DNA from: SIG603 sp964370635
GTDB taxonomy: Bacteria; Bacillota; Clostridia; Oscillospirales; Acutalibacteraceae
Length of the DNA stretch: 64,000 nt
Assembly: GCA_964370635.1 (NCBI GenBank)
Contig: CAYJJU010000001.1
Span: 144,155-208,154, forward strand
Direction: 5' to 3'
The translations under genes were made by a program, and so were the position numbers. Numbering within the stretch: position 1 is the stretch's first letter; each line of letters begins with the position of its first letter. Below the pieces are notes generated by a model. It was not told the DNA's origin. It saw nothing but the letters and a program-made list of their open reading frames with translations, and made no database searches. Shown here in pieces: positions 50,958 through 59,735 of this stretch.

Positions 50958-53087
50958 ATGAAATATCTTATAGTTTGTGATAAGCCCTCCCGCCTCAGAG
51001 TTCGATTTGGCAAATACATATTTACTAAGGAGCAGTGTTACGGACTTTGTGACCTGCTCCTTTTTGTAAATGGAGTAGAAAAAGTTTTTGCAAATGAAAT
51101 TAACGGGTCGGTACTTATCGAGTATACTGGCAAGAGTGCTCGTGAGGAAGTCTTAAACACACTTTCCTCTTTATCTCTATGTCAAATTAAAGACGGCTCT
51201 CCAAGTGAAGAAGAGCGCGCTAAAATCCCCGAAAGACAGCTAAAAATAAAAATATTTAAACATTGTGCCTGGTATTTTGCAAGACGATTGTTTTTACCAC
51301 CTCTGCCCCAAAAAATTTTCACCCTAGTCCGCTCTATGCCGTATGTGCTAAGCGGGCTTAAGTCGCTTGCGAAAAGGAAAATAAACGTAGAGGTTTTAGA
51401 CGGCACGGCAATAAGTGCCTCCTTACTATCAAAAAACTTCAGCACCGCATCGTCTACAATGTTTTTACTAGGACTTTCTGACCTACTTTTAGAGTATTCA
51501 AATTTGCGCGCAAAACACGCCTTGGCACAAAGCCTATCCATCAGTGTAGATAAAATATGGCTTGTAAAAGACGGCGTAGAGCACGAAGTACATCACAGCG
51601 ATGTCGTGATAGGCGATGTAATCCGCATACGCAAGGGCAGTTTAATCCCGATGGACGGCACTGTAGTGGACGGCGACGCACTAATAAATGAGGCCACCAT
51701 GACGGGCGAGCCATTGCCTGTGCACAAAATGAAAGACAGCACAGTCTTTGCGGGCACCGTCATAGAAGACGGCGAAATTGATATTAAGGTACGCAGTTTA
51801 CAAAGCGATTCACGCATAGCAAAAATAATTGATTTAATCGACACTGGCGAGAAAGAAAAGGCCCTTGTTCAAGGAAGAGCAGAACGACTTGCAGACGATA
51901 TCGTGCCTGTAAGTTTCGGACTATTCCTTGCCACTTTAATTCTTACAGGCAGTATCACACGGGCATTATCTGTGCTCATGGTTGACTTTTCTTGCGCCAT
52001 AAAACTGACAACACCCATTACAATCATCTCGGCGCTTAAAGAGAGTGTTAATCGCGAGGTTCTTGTAAAAGGCGGAAAATACCTTGAAATCCTATCAAAG
52101 GTCGATACTATTGTCTTTGACAAGACCGGCACACTTACAAACGCCGTGCCTAAGGTTTCAAAAATCATTCCAATCGCCGTGGGGTGCTCAGAAAATGATG
52201 TTTTAAAAACAGCCGCATGCCTTGAAGAGCATTTCCCGCACAGCGTTGCCTCATCTATTGTAAGAGAAGCAAGAGAGCGAAACATCCCCCACCCTGAAGA
52301 ACACGGAAAAGTCAAATATATTGTTGCACACGGCATAGCGAGCATGCTCGATGGAAAGCATTCGATTATCGGAAGCAGGCACTTTGTATTTGAGGACGAA
52401 AATGTTCCATACCCTAAAGATAAAGAACAGTGGATAAATGGGCAAATCGGAAGCGACAGCGCTGTTTATCTTGCTGTCGACGGCGAGCTTATCGGCATCA
52501 TTTGCATAAACGACCCTCCAAGGGAAGACGCCAAAGAAACTATAGATATGCTGAGAAACGAAGGCATAAAAGACATATTTATGATTACGGGTGACGGAGA
52601 AGCCAGTGCAAAGTACAGCTGTTCACTTTTAGGAATAGACAAATATTATGCCTCTGTATTGCCCGATGGCAAGGCCGAAATTATAGAAAAACTAAAGGCA
52701 GAGGGCCGAACCGTTCTCATGGTAGGCGATGGAATTAACGACACGCCTGCACTTGGCGCATCTAATGTATCGCTGACCCTTAACGGTTCATCTGACATAG
52801 CGCGAGAAATTGCGGACATCTCTGTACTGTCTCATGAGCTTACAAAAATAGTCGAAATACGCAGACTAGCCACAAAGCTAATGAAAAAAATCTATACGCA
52901 GTACGGAATAATTCTTTCTTTTAATACAGCCTTAATAGCCCTTGGCATTTTCGGTGTCATCATGGCAGGCACGTCGGCATGGCTTCACAACGCCTCTACC
53001 ATGGCACTTACCGTAATTGCTGCAAGGCCTATTATGAAAAAAGATGATTTAATTTTATTGGAGGGAAAAGAAAATGAAACAACATAA
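50958..53087 (+). CDS. Heavy-metal-translocating P1B-type ATPase
   Basis: 709 residues. N-terminal region (1-85) resembles a degenerate HMA domain without a CxxC pair. Actuator loop MTGEPLPV (248-255), phosphorylation Asp388 in DKTGTLT, hinge GDGINDTPAL. The membrane metal motif is SCA (DFSCAIKLTTP, residues 343-353) instead of the common CPC or SPC. The P1B His motif reads EEHFPHSVA. No CPC means the metal is uncertain (Zn, Fe, Mn and others remain possible). Only about five or six helices are obvious. Followed by a coupled 26-residue gene. Confidence 0.92.
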   Translation: MKYLIVCDKPSRLRVRFGKYIFTKEQCYGLCDLLLFVNGVEKVFANEINGSVLIEYTGKSAREEVLNTLSSLSLCQIKDGSPSEEERAKIPERQLKIKIFKHCAWYFARRLFLPPLPQKIFTLVRSMPYVLSGLKSLAKRKINVEVLDGTAISASLLSKNFSTASSTMFLLGLSDLLLEYSNLRAKHALAQSLSISVDKIWLVKDGVEHEVHHSDVVIGDVIRIRKGSLIPMDGTVVDGDALINEATMTGEPLPVHKMKDSTVFAGTVIEDGEIDIKVRSLQSDSRIAKIIDLIDTGEKEKALVQGRAERLADDIVPVSFGLFLATLILTGSITRALSVLMVDFSCAIKLTTPITIISALKESVNREVLVKGGKYLEILSKVDTIVFDKTGTLTNAVPKVSKIIPIAVGCSENDVLKTAACLEEHFPHSVASSIVREARERNIPHPEEHGKVKYIVAHGIASMLDGKHSIIGSRHFVFEDENVPYPKDKEQWINGQIGSDSAVYLAVDGELIGIICINDPPREDAKETIDMLRNEGIKDIFMITGDGEASAKYSCSLLGIDKYYASVLPDGKAEIIEKLKAEGRTVLMVGDGINDTPALGASNVSLTLNGSSDIAREIADISVLSHELTKIVEIRRLATKLMKKIYTQYGIILSFNTALIALGIFGVIMAGTSAWLHNASTMALTVIAARPIMKKDDLILLEGKENETT

Positions 53088-53154
53088 ATTTTGGTCATAC
53101 CTTGCGGTTTTTGCGATGCTGATGTGTATTTACACGGGGTATAAGCACAAATAA
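53074..53154 (+). CDS. 26-residue membrane peptide, translationally coupled to the ATPase
   Basis: ATG at 53074 inside the end of the ATPase gene (14-bp overlap), with GGAGG 9 nt before it. Product: MKQHKFWSYLAVFAMLMCIY followed by TGYKHK; one membrane helix between two basic ends. The layout is like the short DUF6219-type proteins of Firmicutes. Could be an ATPase regulatory peptide, as with other small P-type ATPase partners. Confidence 0.6.
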   Translation: MKQHKFWSYLAVFAMLMCIYTGYKHK

Positions 53155-53204
53155 TCAATTCTTATAAACCAAAAGTCATTTTGGCAAAGATTAGGAATAA
53201 ATAT

Positions 53205-53359
53205 GGGGTTGTGACGAAATAGAATAATTTTCGTCACATTGACGGACAAATGTAGGGGCGTGACCGCCCGAAACCTTGGATTTTACCATTAGTTTCGGGC
53301 GAACACACAGGTTCGCCCCTACAAAAATTTATATATTATAACAATTACGACACAGCCTC
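53205..53359. mobile_element. 155-bp MITE-like element, complete copy
   Basis: Ends are imperfect inverted repeats: GGGGTTGTGACGAAAT (53205-53220) and, on the other strand, GAGGCTGTGTCGTAAT (53359-53344). The interior has nested hairpins built on GGGGCG/CGCCCC and TTTCGGGC/GCCCGAAA. The sequence at 63914-64000 repeats it in inverse orientation with one indel over 87 bp. No coding capacity. Confidence 0.75.
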
Positions 53360-53381
53360 TTCAATATTTATAAGAGATAAA

Positions 53382-53770
53382 GACGTAGTCTTGCGTTTCA
53401 ACTCTCCCAACTTAAGGGTTCAAGTCCTTTACATATAAAAAATAAGTACTACCCTGTTGGGTAGTACCTATTTTTGGTGCGGATGAAGGGACGTAGGCTT
53501 GCGATGCAATCCTCCCACCCTCGGGCTTTCGCCCTCACGCCTTTTCCTAAAAACATTCCACCGGAATGTTTTCTATACGGAAAAACCCTCTTAGGGTTCA
53601 AGTCCTTTACATATAAAAAATAAGTACTACCCTGTTGGGTAGTACCTNNNNNNNNNNNNNNNNNNNNNNNNNNNNNNNNNNNNNNNNNNNNNNNNNNNNN
53701 NNNNNNNNNNNNNNNNNNNNNNNNNNNNNNNNNNNNNNNNNNNNNNNATTTTTGGTGCGGATGAAGGGAC
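53382..53770. repeat. Degenerate tandem repeats carrying the 3' end of tRNA-Leu and its terminator
   Basis: The block GGGTTCAAGTCCTTTACATA...GTACTACCC-TGTT-GGGTAGTAC...TTTTTGGTGCGGATGAAGG occurs at 53414-53492 and again from 53594, interrupted by the N gap. Both copies hold the last 18-22 nt of the tRNA-Leu gene and a terminator hairpin (53446-53467, 53624-53645). A shared GACGTAG-N-CTTGCG precedes both (53382 and 53491). The 598 bp from 53155 to 53752 contain no gene apart from these repeats and the element at 53205. Confidence 0.7.
53648..53747. other. Assembly gap (100 N)
   Basis: Exactly 100 N. The left edge ends GTAGTACCT and the right edge starts ATTTTTGGTGCGG; the intact repeat unit at 53461-53479 reads through this junction without interruption, so the true missing length may be zero or a whole number of repeat units. 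Confidence 0.98.
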
Positions 53771-53836
53771 TTGAACCCCCACGTCGAAGACACCAGAACC
53801 TAAATCTGGCGCGTCTGCCAATTCCGCCACATCCGC
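53753..53836 (-). tRNA. tRNA-Leu (anticodon UAG)
   Basis: 84 nt including encoded CCA. The acceptor starts GCGGATG at 53836 and ends CATCCGC-ACCA. The anticodon stem is CCAGA/TCTGG with loop TTTAGGT, giving anticodon TAG (reads CUN). A long variable arm (TGTCTTCGACG) and T loop GGTTCAAGTCC mark a class II leucine tRNA. A promoter lies at 53883-53911; the terminator hairpin downstream lies across the assembly gap. Confidence 0.96.
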
Positions 53837-53882
53837 ATGTGCTTTTTAAGGACTTTCGTGTCCCTCAAATTGCGACTATGTT

Positions 53883-53911
53883 ATTATACAACATGTTTTT
53901 TGTTTTTGCAA
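53883..53911 (-). promoter_or_regulatory. Promoter of tRNA-Leu
   Basis: On the minus strand TTGCAA (53906-53911), 17-bp spacer and TATAAT (53883-53888), 46 nt upstream of the mature 5' end. It starts 20 nt after the murF stop codon. Confidence 0.7.
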
Positions 53912-53930
53912 GCCTTTTTTTAAATTTTTT

Positions 53931-55280
53931 TCAATTTTTTTTAATTTTTTTTAAAGCGCTCACTATAATGTCCGTTTTCATTCCTCTTGAGCCCTTAATC
54001 AGTATCACATCTCCTGCTTCTACTTCGCTCAATAAAGCCTCTGCCGCTAGCGTGGAATCCTTGAAACATGCCGATTTTTCTTCGTTATTAAAGGCTTTTG
54101 CGGTCTCTTTTGCCTCTTCACCCACGCAGTAAAGTCTATCAACTTTACATTCTTTTGCGTACTCGCCCATTTTATAATGTGCTTCTTTTGAATAAGACCC
54201 AAGCTCTAGCATGTCTGCCAGCACTGCAATTTTTCTTTTAGCCTTGCTAGATTTTAAAATGTCGAGCGACGCTATAACCGAATCGGGACTTGCGTTGTAC
54301 GTGTCATCAATCACTGTAAAACCTTGCATTTTTTTTACTTCCTGACGCATCGAGGGAGTTTTATATTCTTTAAGTGAGTCGATAGCGACGCAAATATCTA
54401 TACCTATATTCACCGCCACAGCTATGCTCATCAAGGCGTTTCTCACGTTGTGTGCGCCTGCAACAGGCAAAACTACTCGGTATTTCCCTTCGGGGCACTG
54501 TAAGGTAAATTCACTTGACATATCGCCTTCAACAAGCTCAGTCGCCCTGTAATCAGAGTTTTCCGCTAGGCCAAAGCTCACTACATTCAATTTGCTCGTC
54601 TCTTTTAATTTTGCTAGCAACTCGTCGTCGCCATTTACAAAAAGTCGACCTTTTCCGCCTATATAGTCGGCTATGTGCAGTTTTTCTTCTAAAATGCCTT
54701 CTTTTGAACCTAAAAATTCTATATGAGAAATTCCGATGTTTGAAATCACCGCAATGTCTGCTTGCACCGACTTTGAAATTCTTGCCATTTCGCCCGGCAT
54801 GCTTATACCCATTTCCACCACTGCCACCTCATGTGTGTCCTCTACCCTCAAGACGGTCAAGGGTACACCGACCTGACTGTTTGCGTTTCCGTCGGTTTTA
54901 AGCACACTTCGTCCGCTTGATAAGACAAGGGAAAGCATGTCTTTAGATGTGGTTTTTCCAACACTTCCGGTAATTCCTATAAATGGAATATCAAAGCTTT
55001 TCCTGTGATAAAGTGCAACTTTTTGCAAGGCCTCCACACAGTTTTCTACCAGCACTGCATCAATATTTTCGTATACATTCTCTGAAAAAGTACAGGCTCC
55101 TTTATCTATTACGTCAAAAATAAACTTGTGTCCGTCGACCTTTTCTCCTTTAATCGGCACAAACATCTTGCCATTTTCCGCCTGTCTGCTGTCCGTAAAA
55201 AAGCCTGTAACAATTTTATTCTTATTTCCAATAATCTTGCCATCGCAAATTTGCGCTATTTTTTCAAGTGTAAGTTTCAC
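53931..55280 (-). CDS. murF: UDP-MurNAc-tripeptide--D-alanyl-D-alanine ligase
   Basis: Adds D-Ala-D-Ala to the UDP-MurNAc tripeptide in the cytosol. 449 residues, GTG start 1 nt after the murE stop with AGAGGG upstream. Motifs: ATP loop GITGSVGKTTSKDM (about residue 103), carbamoyl-Lys region SNIGISHIEFLGS, and VIDDTYNASPDSVIASL. The C-terminus is a Lys-rich tail (LKKIKKN). Coupled to murE. Confidence 0.96.
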   Translation of the reverse strand: MKLTLEKIAQICDGKIIGNKNKIVTGFFTDSRQAENGKMFVPIKGEKVDGHKFIFDVIDKGACTFSENVYENIDAVLVENCVEALQKVALYHRKSFDIPFIGITGSVGKTTSKDMLSLVLSSGRSVLKTDGNANSQVGVPLTVLRVEDTHEVAVVEMGISMPGEMARISKSVQADIAVISNIGISHIEFLGSKEGILEEKLHIADYIGGKGRLFVNGDDELLAKLKETSKLNVVSFGLAENSDYRATELVEGDMSSEFTLQCPEGKYRVVLPVAGAHNVRNALMSIAVAVNIGIDICVAIDSLKEYKTPSMRQEVKKMQGFTVIDDTYNASPDSVIASLDILKSSKAKRKIAVLADMLELGSYSKEAHYKMGEYAKECKVDRLYCVGEEAKETAKAFNNEEKSACFKDSTLAAEALLSEVEAGDVILIKGSRGMKTDIIVSALKKIKKN

Positions 55281-55281
55281 A

Positions 55282-56739
55282 TTATCCCTCTTTTAACTCT
55301 TGTAATATTTGTGATATGACCACTCTTTCGTCAAACGGGTATTTCACGCCTTTAATCTCTTGATAATCTTCATGGCCTTTTCCTGCAAGGACTATAATAT
55401 CGCCATCTTTTGCATTTTTTATGCAATACTTAATCGCTTCTTTCCTATCAGGAATTTCTATAAAGTCGCCGCTTGTCTTATTCATGCCGACTTTTATGTC
55501 CTCTATAATGTCAAGCACGTCTTCAAAACGTGAATTATCTGCCGTTATTACAGATAAATCCGCCATGTTTCCGCAAACTTCACCCATTTCAAAACGACGG
55601 AGTTTCGGCCTGTTTCCGCCTGCTCCAAATAGGCATACCAGCCTTTTGGGATTGTATTTTCTAAGCGTTGAAAGCACGCTTTCCATGCTCACCGCATTGT
55701 GCGCATAGTCTATTAGCAAGGTGAAATTGCCCTCCATTTCCACAGGCTCGACCCTGCCTTTTACTTTTGCCAAAAATAGACCTTTTTTTATTGCGTCAAC
55801 AGAAATATTAAAATTTAGACATGTCGAAAGTGCCGCCAAGGCATTATATACATTAAATTTGCCTGGTATGCTAAGTTCTGCAAAAAAACTTATTTTGCCC
55901 TCTACCTCAAATTCTGAGCCTAAAACCCCTGGCTTTGAAAGCAGATTGCTGTTTGCGCATCTAAAATCTGCATTGTCGCCAAAGCCAAATGTTTGCACTT
56001 GGCAGCTATGATTTTTCAAAATCTTATCAAAGCTCTCGTCGTCAATGTTAAGTATGCCTACTTTACACATTTTAAATAGCATAGCCTTTGAATTTAAATA
56101 CTCCTCCATGTCTTTATGCTCGACTCCGCCGATATGGTCCTCCGAAAAATTAAGGAAAAGTCCTAAGTCAAAGTCGAAGCCGCTGACTCTTTTCTCTTTA
56201 AGTCCTATTGAAGACACTTCCATGACACAAAAATCGCAGCCCTCTTTGACCATTTCCGCCATGCATTTTTGGACAAGGTAGCTCTCAGGGGTGGTGTTGT
56301 TAAGCTTTTCTACTTTACTTCCAATCACAAAGCCTATAGTGCCTATCACTCCGACCTTGTGCCCTGCGCTTTCCAAAATGGACTTTATCATCATGCTCGT
56401 TGTAGTTTTTCCTTTTGTGCCTGTGATTCCTATGGTTTTGAGTTTTTCAAAGGGTTTGTCAAAATACACCGCACTGAAATTTGCAAGAGCCTCTTTAGTG
56501 TCATTTACTAGCAAAACGGGGACAGCCGCCTCGACTTTTCTTTGTGCTATAATGAGTTTTGCCCCTTTTTCTACAGCGGAGCTTACATACTCATGCCCGT
56601 CGGTCTGTGAGCCTTCGATGCATATGAAAATGCAGTTTTCGACCGCTTTTCTTGAGTCATACACTATGTCGCTGACTTCAAAGTCCTCTTCAAATGTGTA
56701 ATTTACCTTGCACAAATCTAGCATTTTATTTATATTCAT
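55282..56739 (-). CDS. murE: UDP-MurNAc-L-Ala-D-Glu--amino acid ligase MurE (probably meso-DAP)
   Basis: Adds the third residue to the peptidoglycan stem peptide. 485 residues. ATP loop GITGTKGKTTTSMM (near 108), NNTTPES, DYAHNAVSMESVL and the substrate-choice loop DNSRFEDVLDII. The family signature for meso-DAP is DNPR; here DNSR keeps the Asn and Arg. The ddh gene 5 kb away supports meso-DAP. Immediately upstream of murF. Start ATG with AAAGGAG. Confidence 0.95.
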   Translation of the reverse strand: MNINKMLDLCKVNYTFEEDFEVSDIVYDSRKAVENCIFICIEGSQTDGHEYVSSAVEKGAKLIIAQRKVEAAVPVLLVNDTKEALANFSAVYFDKPFEKLKTIGITGTKGKTTTSMMIKSILESAGHKVGVIGTIGFVIGSKVEKLNNTTPESYLVQKCMAEMVKEGCDFCVMEVSSIGLKEKRVSGFDFDLGLFLNFSEDHIGGVEHKDMEEYLNSKAMLFKMCKVGILNIDDESFDKILKNHSCQVQTFGFGDNADFRCANSNLLSKPGVLGSEFEVEGKISFFAELSIPGKFNVYNALAALSTCLNFNISVDAIKKGLFLAKVKGRVEPVEMEGNFTLLIDYAHNAVSMESVLSTLRKYNPKRLVCLFGAGGNRPKLRRFEMGEVCGNMADLSVITADNSRFEDVLDIIEDIKVGMNKTSGDFIEIPDRKEAIKYCIKNAKDGDIIVLAGKGHEDYQEIKGVKYPFDERVVISQILQELKEG

Positions 56740-56769
56740 AACGGCACTCCTTTAAAAAAATTGTATAAA

Positions 56770-57276
56770 TCACAACAAAAATTCATATGCAAGTCTTTCG
56801 GTATTATCTTCAATAACTATTACACCACAATATGTAAAACCATATTTTAACAGCACTTTTTGCATAGGAATATTGTCTTTATGTGTATCACAACGAAGGC
56901 TTTTTACGCCTGCTCTAATGCATTTTTCTTTTAGATAGTCAAAAAACTTTTCGCACAAGCCTTTGCCTTTTTGGTCTGGTTTCACTGCAATTCTGTGGAT
57001 TATTCCGTATTTTTTTGTGTTGGTAAGCCATTTTCCGTCATATATTTTATCATATGTTGGCTCATGTCCGACGTACAGTGCCGCTGTAGCAAGTATATCG
57101 CCTTTACACTCGCAGACCTTAGATATTCCTGCATGTATGTCTTCTTCCAAGCTTTCTTCACCGGGACCTATAGTTTGCCACTGGTCAACGCCATTATCCT
57201 TTAGTGATTTTTTTGCAGCTTCATAAATTCCGACTACTTTTACCATATCCGACTGTGTCGAATTTCTAATAAACAT
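56770..57276 (-). CDS. GNAT-family N-acetyltransferase
   Basis: 168 residues. The acetyl-CoA loop is visible as RIAVKPDQKGKGLCEKFFDY (Q/R-x-x-G-x-G/A), preceded by a strand IIHRIAV and followed by LRCDTHKDNIPMQKVLLKYG and FTYCGVIVIED. Start ATG with GGAGTG. Lies 30 nt upstream of murE in the same direction, so may share its transcript. Substrate unknown. Confidence 0.9.
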   Translation of the reverse strand: MFIRNSTQSDMVKVVGIYEAAKKSLKDNGVDQWQTIGPGEESLEEDIHAGISKVCECKGDILATAALYVGHEPTYDKIYDGKWLTNTKKYGIIHRIAVKPDQKGKGLCEKFFDYLKEKCIRAGVKSLRCDTHKDNIPMQKVLLKYGFTYCGVIVIEDNTERLAYEFLL

Positions 57277-57440
57277 TTAAACACTCCGTTCTTAAATAAG
57301 TAATATTCGCATTCGTATTTAATTTTACCACAATTGAAAAAAAATCTCAATAAAATTTTCTTCATTTTACAAATTAGCCACATAGCACAAAGCATTTTTG
57401 CATATCTATATATTAAATTCAGTTTTAAGGGGATTACGTC

Positions 57441-58580
57441 ATGAAAAAAGTATCACTACTCCTAATTATATTTATATTTTGCACATCTATTCTTCCAATC
57501 ACTGACATTAGCGCACAAAGTTTAGAACTCTCTGCACCGTCGGCCATTCTCATGGAGGCATCAAGCGGTGAAATTTTATTTGATAAAAATTCAAGTGAAA
57601 TTCGCACGGCGGCGTCAATTACAAAGGTTATGACGCTAATTTTGACCATGGAGGCGCTTGAAAACGGAAGTCTTTCTTTGGACGATACCCTTTATGCCAG
57701 CGCACATGCCGCCTCTATGGGAGGCTCAGACATATGGCTTGAAGAGGGAGAGGGCATGACGGTAGACGAACTCATCAAGGCGACTGTAATAATGAGCGCA
57801 AACGACGCCGCAGTGGTGCTTGCCGAAAATATTGGAGGAAGCGAAGAGGCTTTTGTCGAGATGATGAACAGTAAAGCCCTAGAGCTTGACATGGCAGACA
57901 CGGTATTTAAAAACCCAAACGGCCTTGAAGAGGAGGGACATGTGACCACCGCCTACGACATAGCGCTTATGAGCCGTGAACTCATAAAGCATGAGAAAAT
58001 ATTTGATTACACTTTGGTATGGATAGACCATTTGCGAAATGGCGAGACGCAACTTGTAAACACAAACAAGCTAATAAACACCTACAGTGGAATTACAGGC
58101 CTTAAAACCGGCACAACTTCGCAGGCCGGCAGCTGCATTACGGCGACGGCAAAAAGAGAGAATTTAGAGCTTATTGCCGTGGTGCTCGGCTGTTCCTCCT
58201 CAGACGAGCGCTTTAAAGACAGTGCAACTTTGCTTGATTACGGCTTTGCAAAATGGAAAATGATAGACCCGGGCATACCTGCGATAGACCCTGTGCCTAT
58301 AAGTGGAGGAATGAAAGACTTTGTAAGCGCCACCACCGAAGGCTCGTCCTCCATTTTAGCCGACATCGGTGCCGAAAATAATGTGACAAGCGAAATATTA
58401 ATTTACGAAGATATTACCGCACCGATTTTAGTAGGAGATGAACTTGGAAAGGTTTTGATTAAAAACGGAGAAGAGACAGTAAAAGAATTTCCCATTTTGT
58501 CGGGTGAGAATGTTGATGAAATAAGTTTTTCTGGAGCGTTTATGTATTTCATGGGAAGGTTTGCAAATAGTTTTGGGTGA
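57441..58580 (+). CDS. dacF: D-alanyl-D-alanine carboxypeptidase (DacF/PBP5 type)
   Basis: Trims the terminal D-Ala from peptidoglycan stem peptides. 379 residues. Signal peptide (1-25, cleavage near ISAQ). Active-site motifs: SITK (Ser59, Lys62), SAN (119-121) and KTG (222-224, GLKTGTTSQAG). A C-terminal beta domain and an amphipathic tail (FMYFMGRFANSFG) for membrane association follow. AAGGGG precedes the ATG. Related to sporulation or vegetative low-molecular-mass PBPs; sequence alone does not decide which. Confidence 0.93.
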   Translation: MKKVSLLLIIFIFCTSILPITDISAQSLELSAPSAILMEASSGEILFDKNSSEIRTAASITKVMTLILTMEALENGSLSLDDTLYASAHAASMGGSDIWLEEGEGMTVDELIKATVIMSANDAAVVLAENIGGSEEAFVEMMNSKALELDMADTVFKNPNGLEEEGHVTTAYDIALMSRELIKHEKIFDYTLVWIDHLRNGETQLVNTNKLINTYSGITGLKTGTTSQAGSCITATAKRENLELIAVVLGCSSSDERFKDSATLLDYGFAKWKMIDPGIPAIDPVPISGGMKDFVSATTEGSSSILADIGAENNVTSEILIYEDITAPILVGDELGKVLIKNGEETVKEFPILSGENVDEISFSGAFMYFMGRFANSFG

Positions 58581-58630
58581 AAATGTAAAAAGAGTTTGTA
58601 AGCTTTTGCATTTTGTCAGTGTGGCGAAAA

Positions 58631-58770
58631 TTAAAAGTTTTACTAAATTTTTTCCAAAAAATTTCGGGCACTTAGGGCTGTGCCCTAAGGCGTTTTCCGC
58701 AGAAAACGAAATCTTTTGCCTTAGAAGCGTATTTTTGAAAGTGAATTTTTGCACCGAAGTGCAAAAAGAG
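58631..58770 (+). repeat. Dispersed three-hairpin repeat, copy B
   Basis: Same orientation and setting as 7657-7795: about 50 nt after the stop of a plus-strand gene and facing a minus-strand gene. Hairpin 1 is CTTAGGGC/GCCCTAAG and hairpin 2 is unchanged. Hairpin 3 is TTTTTGCAC/GTGCAAAAA, differing from copy A on both sides of the stem so that pairing is kept. The competing CTAAGGC/GCCTTAG pairing is also kept. Confidence 0.75.
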
Positions 58771-58792
58771 AAAACTTTTTAAAAGTGAAAAA

Positions 58793-58816
58793 GTTGGAGA
58801 GCTTTCGCTCTCCAAC
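58793..58816. terminator. Bidirectional terminator between dacF and purC
   Basis: GTTGGAGAGC (58793-58802) pairs with GCTCTCCAAC (58807-58816) around a TTTC loop, followed by TATTTTTATTT on the plus strand; a T-run also follows on the minus strand. Confidence 0.88.
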
Positions 58817-58833
58817 TATTTTTATTTCACATA

Positions 58834-59685
58834 TTAAAATTTATTTCCCGTAATTTGCTCATAGGCTTCTACGTATTTTTTCTTTGTTGTGTCTATAACT
58901 TCCTGTGGCAATGCATCAGGAGCTTTATCTACATAGCCATTAGCCTTTAGCCAATCTCTTAGATACTGCTTATCAAAGCTCTTTTGGCCTCTGCCAATTT
59001 CATAGTCGGAAAGTGACCAAAAACGGCTGGAGTCAGGTGTTAAAACCTCGTCTGCAAGCACAAGTTCACCGTTTTCGTCTAAGCCAAACTCAAATTTTGT
59101 GTCGGCTAAAATTAAACCTTTTGTCAGTGCATAGTCTGCGCATTTTTTGTAGACTTCAATGGTTTTATTTTTCACTTTTTCGGCAAGCTCTGCGCCTAAA
59201 AGCTCTACAGTTTTTTCAAAAGAGATATTTTCGTCGTGGTCGCCAAGCTCTGCCTTTGTAGACGGTGTGAAAAGAGGCGTTTCAAATTTTTCGGATTCTT
59301 TCATGCCTTCTGGTATTTTAATTCCGCAAATTTCGCCTGTTCTTTGGTAGTCCGCCCAGCCTGAACCTGTTATGTAGCCACGCACTATGCACTCTACAGG
59401 AAGCATTTTGAGTTTTTTAACAAGCATGCTTCTTCCCTCAAACTCTGGCTTATTGAATTCTTCGGGATAATCGTTTATGTCTGTTGCGATTATGTGGTTT
59501 GGCACTATGTCAGACACATAATTAAACCAAAATTCTGAGATTTTATTTAAAATTACACCTTTTTGAGGTATGGGCTCATTCATTACATTGTCAAAAGCGG
59601 AAATTCTGTCTGAAACGACAAGCATAAGTTTATCGCTGTCAACCTCATAAATATCACGCACTTTACCTGCACTTATTTTTTTCAT
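58834..59685 (-). CDS. purC: Phosphoribosylaminoimidazole-succinocarboxamide synthase
   Basis: Joins CAIR and aspartate in purine synthesis. 283 residues. Motifs: KISAGKVRDIYEVDSDKLML, VSDRISAFDNVM, ECIVRGYITGSGWADYQRTG and LADTKFEFGLDENGELVLAD. The longer form (about 280-300), as against the 235-residue short type. AAGGAG before the ATG. No other pur genes lie nearby. Confidence 0.96.
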   Translation of the reverse strand: MKKISAGKVRDIYEVDSDKLMLVVSDRISAFDNVMNEPIPQKGVILNKISEFWFNYVSDIVPNHIIATDINDYPEEFNKPEFEGRSMLVKKLKMLPVECIVRGYITGSGWADYQRTGEICGIKIPEGMKESEKFETPLFTPSTKAELGDHDENISFEKTVELLGAELAEKVKNKTIEVYKKCADYALTKGLILADTKFEFGLDENGELVLADEVLTPDSSRFWSLSDYEIGRGQKSFDKQYLRDWLKANGYVDKAPDALPQEVIDTTKKKYVEAYEQITGNKF

Positions 59686-59735
59686 AGTCTTGCTCCTTTA
59701 ATATATAGAATTTATGTATGTGCATTTCTGCACAA

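Noticed and set aside
53627..53830. Open frame MAELADAPDLGSGVFD... and its neighbour across the N gap
   Set aside because: The first part is a translation of the tRNA-Leu gene, a common false call; the rest is N and repeat sequence.
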